A stretch of 11,893 bases of DNA from Dehalococcoidia bacterium (GTDB lineage Bacteria > Chloroflexota > Dehalococcoidia > Dehalococcoidales > BS750m-G39), in contig JAUWZG010000033.1 of NCBI GenBank assembly GCA_030615425.1, positions 1 to 11,893 of the forward strand. Direction: 5' to 3'. The notes under the pieces are model-generated. The model was not told the DNA's origin, searched no databases, and saw only the letters and a list, made by a program, of their open reading frames with translations. Positions 6,795 to 11,893 of the stretch are shown here, piece by piece. A program made the translations under genes and the position numbers. How positions within the stretch are numbered: the first letter of the stretch is position 1; each line of letters opens with the position of its first letter.

Positions 6795-8144
6795 TCACCT
6801 GCCCCTGCTCTTAACCGCCTCCAGGGTATCAATAAAGGCGTCTATCCTGGCTCTGGTGTCAGCCTCATTATAGGAACTGATATCTACAATATCGCTCTCC
6901 AGGATTAGCGAGGGGATATCCTTATATACCTTCTTCAGTAGATTTAGCTGCCAGATTAAGCCGACATGCCAGGAGCGGCAGGAAAAGGCTTCATGCATTA
7001 CTATGCCGTCTATCTTGTAATCTTCAATATACTTAATCAGCCGCTCGACGTCGGGATGGGAGCCGGGGCGCTGCCTAGCCTTATCATGCCAGTAAGTCCA
7101 GAACTTTACCCATCGCCAAGCGATATGCTCCAGTGGGTCAGTAACCCGCGTCAAATCGATATCAAAATTATAAATCGCCTCTATCATCCGATAGGTGGTC
7201 TCTACGGGAAATACCGCCCCCTTGCTGTTGAAGTAGTTAAAATCGGTGAGGGCAAACCATGCTGGCAATCCCCCACCCCAAATGAGCCGGTATTTCTCGT
7301 CAGGAATTTCACCTTCCTTGTTGGCTATCTTATGCTTTAGCTCGTCATTTAACTCCTTATAAAAGTCATAAGCCTGCTGAGTTGCCATCATGAACACCAT
7401 GGGCACCATGGTATTCATGGCATCGCCGGTGCCCATGGGAGAAGGGACAGCCCGGCGCAGCTCATAGGTCTCCCAGATCAGGTTCCAGGTCCTGTCAGTG
7501 AGGTCAACCAGCTCGCTCAGCCGGTCCCAGTCCATCTTCTGACCGGTATGCTTCTCCAGAAACTGCACCAGACCCTTAAGCTCTTCTACTATATATTTCA
7601 CGTAGTAGTCCTGGACCTCACGGTAGTCGTAATCCTCCTCGTAGGGCGGCCAGGGAAGACCCACATCATAGATCGGAACATCCGGCATATAGTGCTGGGC
7701 GGCCTGATACCACTTATTCCTCGGGTCACAGAGCATCTGACCGCTGCCCAGCATCATGTCAGGCCTTGCCTGTCCTCCCCATGGGGATTCAGGAGGCATC
7801 TCACCCAGCTCCTCGCGCCAGGCATCAAAGCCCAGACCACAGAGGGCATAGGTGCACAGGGAGCGAGAAAAATTTTCCGCTTCCGCCCTCTCCAAAAAGC
7901 GCTGGGCATCACGCTTAGCCCCACATACACCGGCATAGTTCTCAGTCCACACCGGGACAACATCCATGGCTCGGATGATCTCGTCATAGCAGCAGCAGAT
8001 AAAGGAATAGGCTAAAGGCTTCCCTTCCTCCCTCGCTTGCACCGTCCCCCCAATAGCCGCCTTGACCATGGGGCCTACTCTGCTCGCCGCCTCGGTAGCC
8101 GTCCTTCTCTTCTTCCTCTCCTCCGGTTTTTTCTCCTCAGTCAT
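6795..8144 (-). CDS. 2-hydroxyacyl-CoA dehydratase / benzoyl-CoA reductase superfamily, large subunit (BcrB/BzdO-like)
   Basis: 449 aa from the preferred start. Residues below are numbered from the in-frame ATG at 8150, two codons upstream. A basic N-terminal tail leads into FICCCYDEIIRAMDVVPVW (Cys52-54) and ENYAGVCGAKR (Cys76), the BcrB/BzdO/FldB-type region. Further Cys are 99, 104 and 141, and Cys391 lies in HEAFSCRSW, followed by LILESDIVD and the C-terminal TRARIDAF. Family members bind a [4Fe-4S] cluster with three Cys and take single electrons from the activator to form a ketyl radical or reduce an aromatic ring. The ATG at 8144 has AAGGAG at 7-nt spacing, whereas the one at 8150 leaves one base. 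Its length is close to BzdO as I remember it and longer than I recall for FldB. It lies 22 nt after its 388-aa partner. Substrate undetermined. Confidence 0.88.
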   Translation of the reverse strand: MTEEKKPEERKKRRTATEAASRVGPMVKAAIGGTVQAREEGKPLAYSFICCCYDEIIRAMDVVPVWTENYAGVCGAKRDAQRFLERAEAENFSRSLCTYALCGLGFDAWREELGEMPPESPWGGQARPDMMLGSGQMLCDPRNKWYQAAQHYMPDVPIYDVGLPWPPYEEDYDYREVQDYYVKYIVEELKGLVQFLEKHTGQKMDWDRLSELVDLTDRTWNLIWETYELRRAVPSPMGTGDAMNTMVPMVFMMATQQAYDFYKELNDELKHKIANKEGEIPDEKYRLIWGGGLPAWFALTDFNYFNSKGAVFPVETTYRMIEAIYNFDIDLTRVTDPLEHIAWRWVKFWTYWHDKARQRPGSHPDVERLIKYIEDYKIDGIVMHEAFSCRSWHVGLIWQLNLLKKVYKDIPSLILESDIVDISSYNEADTRARIDAFIDTLEAVKSRGR

Positions 8145-8166
8145 ACCCATTCTCCTTCATCTTTGA

Positions 8167-9333
8167 CTATTTTGAGCCAAGTAGTTCCAGAAAAGCCTGG
8201 ATTCTAGTTCGTAACCGTCCAATGGTGGACATGGAATACTCATCCTCAAGATAAAGCACTGGCGTGCCCTTAGCTTCAACATAGCTTTTTATCTGGGGCA
8301 CCTCAAAGCCAAAGGGGTCACAATACTTGTAGATATAAAGCACCACACCATCAACACTAAAATCCTTAATCATTTGGCTCATATGGCCGAACCTGTCCTC
8401 TAAATATTCCTCATAGTTTCCCTTCATTTCACGATAAGTGCGACCACACTTTACCTTTCTCAAATACCGTTCAGCGATGCCAGCCACGAGGCCATCAGTG
8501 GCATCTACAGAAGAAAAGAACTCCCTGGCGCCAGGGCACAGGTCATCAGCCACTACCCAGGCCCCGCTATCCTCAATCAGCTCAATAAAGGCAACACTGT
8601 CCACCTGAGCGCCAACCACCATTATCCTGGCTTGTTTCTGGGCGGGAACGCTTCCCCTCCCCTTAACCTCCTCAATAACATTGCCGAGCATCGTAGTAGA
8701 CTCTTCTACAGGAAGACTCATGGCAGCTATTAATACCTTGGCTACTTCTGTGCCTGAGATTAGAGGCGGAGACGCCTTCCTCAATTCGTATAGCTCCCTG
8801 ACTTTAGCCCTGTTCTGATTATGGAGCTCTATTGCCTGCGTCAGCCCCCGGTCAGAAATATCCTTGCCGGCAAACTTACCCAGACTTGTTCTAAATGTAT
8901 TCAGCACCGCCTGGTAAAAGTCTAAAGAGGCGTCATCGGTAGTATGAGGCATATTAATAAAATGGGAGTAGGGTAGTTTGAGAGTATATTTCCAGATATC
9001 GTAAGTTCGGCAGATACTGTCACAGGCGTGAGGTATAACTATACCGTCAAGAAACTCATAGTTGCCCTTGAGTGACATATCAAAGCAGCTACGAACCAGG
9101 GGACAGACGATAGTCTCCATCTCGGCATCAGCCTTAGTAATTGGCTCATTAACATCCCCCTTTATCCTGAAGGGCATAAAGCCAGCCGCAGTTATAATCT
9201 CCAGGGGAACAAAGGCGCATAAATAGCCAATTATTTTCTTGCCCTGCCGTTTTAGCTCTCTGGCCCGACGGCCATAATCAAGATAATACCTATCTGCCGC
9301 CGCCAGTCCCTTACCAGCACCCTCTTCTGGCAT
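8167..9333 (-). CDS. 2-hydroxyacyl-CoA dehydratase / benzoyl-CoA reductase superfamily, small subunit (BcrC/BzdN-like)
   Basis: A 388-aa protein of HgdB/BcrC size. The expected cluster Cys are present: Cys39 in GYLCAFVPLEIITAAG, Cys104/Cys108 in PHACDSICRTYD, and Cys338 in YKYCDPFGFEVP. Cys77 and Cys83 lie in CPLVRSCFDM. The C-terminal strand VLYLEDEYSM and the RLRTRIQAFLE helix are family hallmarks. With the ~450-aa protein it should form the electron-accepting, CoA-ester-binding heterodimer that is reduced by the activators. AGGGGTG about 7 nt before the ATG supports the start. It lies 29 nt after the CoA-transferase gene and immediately before its partner, so co-transcription is near certain. 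The KYCDP motif recalls benzoyl-CoA reductase gamma-type subunits, but the superfamily mixes functions and only phylogeny could decide. Confidence 0.88.
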   Translation of the reverse strand: MPEEGAGKGLAAADRYYLDYGRRARELKRQGKKIIGYLCAFVPLEIITAAGFMPFRIKGDVNEPITKADAEMETIVCPLVRSCFDMSLKGNYEFLDGIVIPHACDSICRTYDIWKYTLKLPYSHFINMPHTTDDASLDFYQAVLNTFRTSLGKFAGKDISDRGLTQAIELHNQNRAKVRELYELRKASPPLISGTEVAKVLIAAMSLPVEESTTMLGNVIEEVKGRGSVPAQKQARIMVVGAQVDSVAFIELIEDSGAWVVADDLCPGAREFFSSVDATDGLVAGIAERYLRKVKCGRTYREMKGNYEEYLEDRFGHMSQMIKDFSVDGVVLYIYKYCDPFGFEVPQIKSYVEAKGTPVLYLEDEYSMSTIGRLRTRIQAFLELLGSK

Positions 9334-9362
9334 AATGTCACCCCTTTCTTAGCATACCTAGT

Positions 9363-10571
9363 TTAAGGTATTACCTCCTCAGTTTTCAACTGAGTAATAT
9401 CGTCCCAATTATAATCCAGCTCCAGTAAAATCTCCTCGGTGTGCTGACCGAGCTCAGGGGCTTCCCTCCTTATCGAGGCTGGAGTCTGGCTGTAATCCCA
9501 GGGGAAACCAACCATCTTTGTCCTGCCCAAAACCGGATGGTCGAACCAGGTAACATAGTTATTGGCTAAAGACTGGGGGTCATTAAGCACCTCGGTGGGC
9601 GTCTGGATGGGACTATGAATCAGACCCTCCTTCTTAAAAATCTCAAACCACTGGTCTCTGGTCTTGGTGGCAAACTTCTTATCCATAATAGCGATAAGCT
9701 CTTTGGCATTTTCTCCCCTGGCTTCTATACTATTGAACCGGGGGTCATTCTCCAGCTCGGGCATACCCAGAGCCCGACAGGCATTAGGCCAATATCGGTC
9801 CGGCTGGAGGTGAGCCAGAATGAACCACTTGTCATCTTTAGCTCTATAGTGGTTATAGATAGGGTTACCGGCTTGAGCCCTAATCTCCCTAGGGAATTCC
9901 TGGCCCAGAATAGCCGGGGCGGATAAGACAAGGCTCTCCATGCATATCAGGCTGCCCATTAAGGAGGTGTCCACCAGTTGCCCCTTTCCCGTCTTCTCTC
10001 GGGCATAGAGGGCAGCACACACCGCCCAGGCGCAGACCATCCCCCCAACTTCATCGCCAAGCCCGGGCAAGACCTGGGCTGGGGGGGTACCCCGCTCACC
10101 GCTGGACATCATAAATCCCGCCCGACCAATGCCGGTATAGTCAAAGGAAAGCTCGTTAGCGTCAGGGCCCTTCCTCCCCCAACCAGAGGCCTGAGCGTAA
10201 ATAAGCCGTGGATTCCTCTTTAGCAGCGCCTCAGGACCAATGCCCATCTTCTGTGGGGCTTCTATACTCATGTTAGTCATAAAGACATCAGCCTTATCTA
10301 TCAGCTTTAAAAATATCTCCATTCCCCTTTTCTGCTTCAAATCCAGAGCAATGCTCCTCTTATTACGGTTATGCTGCTCAAAGTAGTAATTTCGCCCCTT
10401 CAAGCCGACCATGGTCCCGATAATTCTCATGAATCCCCGCCCCGGGTCTCCATCTGGAGGCTCCACCTTAATTACATCAGCACCCAAATCCCCCAGCTTT
10501 GTCCCGCAAACAGGCCCTTGCTGAAACATGGTTATTTCCACTACCCTGACGCCATCTAAAGGTCCAGCCAT
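9363..10571 (-). CDS. Family III CoA-transferase (CaiB/BaiF type)
   Basis: 402 aa from the preferred start, normal for formyl-CoA transferase, FldA or BbsEF-type enzymes. Visible: the N-terminal LDGVRVVEIT, GADVIKVEPP and NRNKRSIALDLK segments, then SFDYTGIGRAG, then LPGLGDEVGG, whose Asp (residue 181 from the ATG at 10595, 173 from 10571) fits the catalytic Asp that forms the acyl anhydride, then TGKGQLVDTSL. It would move CoA between a carboxylic acid and an acyl-CoA, making the substrate for the next two gene products. I choose the ATG at 10571: AAGGGG precedes it and the family usually begins near M-A-G-P-L; the ATG at 10595 lacks an SD and adds a basic octapeptide. First gene of the minus-strand operon, behind a promoter and structured leader. 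Substrate (aryl-lactate, hydroxyacid, aromatic acid) unknown. Confidence 0.9.
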   Translation of the reverse strand: MAGPLDGVRVVEITMFQQGPVCGTKLGDLGADVIKVEPPDGDPGRGFMRIIGTMVGLKGRNYYFEQHNRNKRSIALDLKQKRGMEIFLKLIDKADVFMTNMSIEAPQKMGIGPEALLKRNPRLIYAQASGWGRKGPDANELSFDYTGIGRAGFMMSSGERGTPPAQVLPGLGDEVGGMVCAWAVCAALYAREKTGKGQLVDTSLMGSLICMESLVLSAPAILGQEFPREIRAQAGNPIYNHYRAKDDKWFILAHLQPDRYWPNACRALGMPELENDPRFNSIEARGENAKELIAIMDKKFATKTRDQWFEIFKKEGLIHSPIQTPTEVLNDPQSLANNYVTWFDHPVLGRTKMVGFPWDYSQTPASIRREAPELGQHTEEILLELDYNWDDITQLKTEEVIP

Positions 10572-10607
10572 CTTCTTGTTTCCCCTTCTAGACATTTTAT
10601 TGTTCTT

Positions 10608-10637
10608 AATAAATAAAATTCCCTCCGCTTGGGAGGG
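10608..10637 (-). terminator. Terminator-like hairpin in the operon leader (possible attenuator)
   Basis: Minus-strand RNA pairs CCCUCC (10637-10632) with GGAGGG (10626-10621) around a 5-nt loop and continues with AAUUUUAUUUAUU (10620-10608). It lies downstream of the predicted promoter and 13-37 nt before the two possible starts of the CoA-transferase gene. No minus-strand gene ends between promoter and hairpin, so it is best explained as control of the operon rather than the end of an earlier gene. Confidence 0.65.
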
Positions 10638-10688
10638 TATCTTTAAACTTTTAATCTATTTGTGGTTATACTCTTAAATTTTCAAAAC

Positions 10689-10760
10689 ATTGTCCCCCCA
10701 AGCGCACTTGGTGCGCCCTGTAAATATGAAGTCCGTGTAATATAAACCTGGGGAGACAAT
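10689..10760 (-). promoter_or_regulatory. Structured RNA element in the leader of the CoA-transferase operon
   Basis: CCTGGGGAGACAAT (10747-10760) and ATTGTCCCCCCAAG (10689-10702) form a 14-bp stem. Both imperfections are G-U pairs in minus-strand RNA but mismatches in plus-strand RNA, so the minus transcript is the one that folds. Inside lies a second hairpin, GCGCAC-TTG-GTGCGC (10702-10716), stacked on the outer arm. A further small stem, AACCC/GGGTT, lies just upstream (10782-10801). I do not recognise a known riboswitch class. Confidence 0.5.
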
Positions 10761-10802
10761 ATTATCTAACATTATATATGTAACCCAGCTTACTTCGGGT
10801 TG

Positions 10803-10831
10803 ACTTTACCATAAGAAAAACAATTTGTCAA
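10803..10831 (-). promoter_or_regulatory. Sigma70-type promoter of the CoA-transferase/reductase operon
   Basis: On the minus strand a perfect -35 TTGACA (10831-10826), a 17-nt spacer and TAAAGT (10808-10803) with TG one base upstream (extended -10). Transcription should start near 10796, leaving a leader of roughly 200-225 nt before the first gene. It is the only good promoter seen ahead of the seven-gene minus-strand cluster. Confidence 0.65.
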
Positions 10832-10851
10832 CTGTGTATAACTACTTGAAG

Positions 10852-10870
10852 TGTGATAATATTTATCACA
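10852..10870. promoter_or_regulatory. 19-bp palindrome between divergent genes, putative operator
   Basis: TGTGATAA-TAT-TTATCACA is a perfect inverted repeat (8-bp arms, 3-nt centre). It ends directly before the ATG at 10871 and contains TGTGATAAT, a possible extended -10 for the plus-strand gene. Its centre is about 65 nt upstream of the predicted minus-strand start, a usual activator position. A dimeric repressor or activator binding here could control both directions. The arms resemble CRP-type half sites but the spacing differs. Confidence 0.6.
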
Positions 10871-11353
10871 ATGGAAACTGTACTATATGCCGTTATTTGT
10901 TCAATCTTAATACTGGTCGGGTTAATTGGTGTATTTGCACCAATTTTGCCTGGAATTCCCCTGGCCTGGCTTGGCTTTTTTATCTATGCCATAGGCACTG
11001 GTTTTGAGAGGATTTCAATCACCACAATAGTTATATTTTCTGTTCTTACGGCGATAATAATGGTGCTAGATTTTTTCGCCCCAATGTTGGGCGCCAAAAA
11101 ATATCAAGCGAGTAAATACGGCATCTTGGGTGCTTTTCTGGGACTAATAGTGGGCATAATTATATTCGGTTTCTGGGGGATAATTCTAGGCCCCTTTATT
11201 GGGGCTTTCCTTTTTGAATGGATGGCAAAAAGGCAGGTAAAAGGCGCTCTCAAGGCAGCAGCTGGTACACTTATAGGTTTTATAGTAAGTGCTTTGATAA
11301 AGGTAATCTTTATCTTGATTATGACTGGATTTTTTATAGCCTCTCTATTTTAA
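10871..11353 (+). CDS. DUF456-family small membrane protein
   Basis: A 160-aa, very hydrophobic protein. Segments match the DUF456 pattern: GVFAPILPGIPLAWLGF near the N-terminus, LDFFAPMLGAKKYQASKYG in the middle, a Gly-rich GLIVGIIIFG...GIILGPFIGAFLFEW segment, and a final hydrophobic stretch. About four membrane spans are likely (roughly residues 5-45 as one or two, 70-110, 125-158). Function of the family is unknown to me. The frame stays open six codons upstream to a GTG at 10853, but that lies inside the palindrome; the ATG at 10871 puts the hydrophobic N-terminus in the family position. No SD is visible, so the mRNA may be leaderless or weakly translated. It is divergent from the reductase operon and not obviously related to it. 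Confidence 0.85.
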   Translation: METVLYAVICSILILVGLIGVFAPILPGIPLAWLGFFIYAIGTGFERISITTIVIFSVLTAIIMVLDFFAPMLGAKKYQASKYGILGAFLGLIVGIIIFGFWGIILGPFIGAFLFEWMAKRQVKGALKAAAGTLIGFIVSALIKVIFILIMTGFFIASLF

Positions 11354-11415
11354 TCACAGGCTCCAAAGCCGCAACTACATTCCGCAGGCACAAGGGTTTA
11401 TGGTATTTTGGGGTA

Positions 11416-11444
11416 TTGACAACACTTCATAAGTGAATTACACT
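11416..11444 (+). promoter_or_regulatory. Sigma70-type promoter with palindromic spacer, upstream of the SnoaL-like gene
   Basis: TTGACA (11416-11421), a 17-nt spacer and TACACT (11439-11444). The -35 lies in GGTATTGACAA, an 11-nt match to the lipoprotein promoter. The spacer contains CACTT-CAT-AAGTG (11423-11435), a perfect 5-3-5 palindrome that could be an operator. Transcription would start near 11451, giving about 55-60 nt before the conserved hairpin. Confidence 0.6.
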
Positions 11445-11506
11445 CAAGTTCCAACATGTGAACTAACCTTAATAAAGAAATTGAGTGAGGGGCTGATGGG
11501 ATGATG

Positions 11507-11554
11507 CAAGGGCACTGGAACCGCTAAACAAGTGCGGTGGCTGGTGCCCTTTTT
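11507..11554 (+). terminator. Terminator-like hairpin, copy 2 of the leader module
   Basis: CAAGGGCACTGGAACCGCT (11507-11525) pairs with GCGGTGGCTGGTGCCC (11534-11549), closing a 8-10-nt loop, followed by five T (11550-11554). The 5' arm differs from copy 1 (2064-2082) by one base and the 3' arm is identical, while loop and flanks differ. It lies between a promoter and an SD, so it may be an attenuator for the downstream gene. Confidence 0.7.
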
Positions 11555-11673
11555 GCTTTGGGCTATGTAGATAATTAAAAGGAGGTAATGCCTATTGAAC
11601 AGCAGGAATCAAAGTATCATTTAATTGGTTTACACTGTGCTAATGAAATCTTAAAAAGAAGGGAGGAAATACC

Positions 11674-11893
11674 ATGTCAACAGAAGAGAACAAAGAAAAT
11701 GCCCGCCGTGCTGTCGAAGAGGTACTCAACAAGGGAGACCTGTCGTTAGCGAACGAGCTTGTTGACGCCAACTACATCGGGCATCAACCTGGCTTGCCGG
11801 ATTTTAAAGGCCCAGAGGGCTTCAGGCAATACATGACCATGATGCGCACCGCTTTCCCCGACATTCATCTGACAATTGAAGACACGGTCGCCG
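11674..11893 (+). CDS. SnoaL-like / ester cyclase family protein (5' part)
   Basis: The gene runs off the window; 73 residues are visible. The sequence fits the N-terminal half of a SnoaL-like (NTF2-fold) protein: a first helix with NARRAVEEVLNKGDL, then ANELVDANYIGHQP, a GPEGFRQYMTMM helix and AFPDIHLTIED. The H-x-P, G-x-EG and FPD positions are characteristic. Such small proteins range from polyketide cyclases to stress-related or uncharacterised hydrolases and isomerases, so no substrate can be given. The start is supported by GGGAGG (11661-11666) about 7 nt before the ATG. It is downstream of the repeated promoter-hairpin module. Confidence 0.82.
   Translation, partial: MSTEENKENARRAVEEVLNKGDLSLANELVDANYIGHQPGLPDFKGPEGFRQYMTMMRTAFPDIHLTIEDTVA

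Larger units (their letters stand above)
11354..11673 (+). other. Intergenic stretch between the DUF456 and SnoaL-like genes
   Basis: A 320-nt gap with no convincing gene. It holds a short GGCT-CCAA-AGCC stem just after the DUF456 stop (11359-11370, no U-run), the promoter at 11416, the conserved hairpin at 11507-11554, a strong SD at 11581-11585, and the SnoaL-like gene's own SD (GGAGG, 11662-11666). Confidence 0.7.

Noticed and set aside
7548..8015. 155-codon plus-strand open frame
   Set aside because: Antisense to the well-supported ~450-aa subunit gene; low-complexity shadow with no SD and no family features.
10852..10870. Classical CRP site
   Set aside because: The half sites TGTGA and TCACA are present but 9 nt apart instead of 6, so it is called only a palindrome of unknown binder.
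11588..11749. 53-codon frame on the plus strand
   Set aside because: SD spacing of 2 nt, 76-nt overlap with the SnoaL-like gene, and no recognisable protein features; kept only as a finding about the orphan SD.
1..11893. tRNA, rRNA, CRISPR arrays, transposase genes
   Set aside because: Looked for on both strands; no regular direct repeats with spacers, no tRNA-like cloverleaf, and no transposase or recombinase reading frame was seen.

Overview
The window looks like a chromosomal segment of an anaerobic bacterium. Shine-Dalgarno sites are of the AGGAGG type, the promoters are sigma70-like (TTGACA with a 17-nt spacer), and there is a lipoprotein signal. The enzymes are oxygen-sensitive: a 2-oxoacid:ferredoxin oxidoreductase and ATP-driven radical reductase/dehydratase components. 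The gene set and protein style fit an uncultured Chloroflexota (Dehalococcoidia-like) or another sediment/subsurface anaerobe, but this is inference; nothing here fixes the taxonomy.

Layout. (1) 1-1355, plus strand: the 3' part of iorA, then iorB, with overlapping stop and start codons. (2) 1399-2016, minus: a small secreted lipoprotein with its own promoter and hairpin leader. (3) 10571 down to 2170, minus: one long cluster with two wide gaps. It encodes a family III CoA-transferase, a 388-aa and a ~450-aa subunit of the 2-hydroxyacyl-CoA dehydratase/benzoyl-CoA reductase superfamily, two different ATPase-activator subunits (280 and 259 aa), a GlcD-type FAD oxidase and a GlcF-type Fe-S protein. 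(4) 10596-10870: a divergent control region with a minus promoter, a structured ~200-nt leader ending in a terminator-like hairpin, and a 19-bp palindrome. (5) 10871-11353, plus: a DUF456-type membrane protein. (6) 11416-11893, plus: a second copy of the promoter-hairpin-SD module, then the start of a SnoaL-like gene.

How the genes may work together. The CoA-transferase would make an acyl-CoA. The activators would hydrolyse ATP to push low-potential electrons from ferredoxin into the two large subunits, which would remove water from a 2-hydroxyacyl-CoA or reduce an aromatic acyl-CoA. IorAB makes reduced ferredoxin from (aryl)pyruvates, and GlcDF could interconvert 2-hydroxy and 2-oxo acids. 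Four subunits in the order small-large-ATPase-ATPase match the bzdNOPQ layout of class I benzoyl-CoA reductase. The CoA-transferase, GlcDF and Ior neighbours instead recall aryl-lactate/2-hydroxyacid fermentation. The substrate cannot be settled from sequence alone.

The most unusual non-coding signal is a near-identical module found twice in front of unrelated genes: a TTGACA promoter, a short leader, a conserved GC-rich hairpin with a U-tract, and a strong SD. A third half-copy lies just after iorB.
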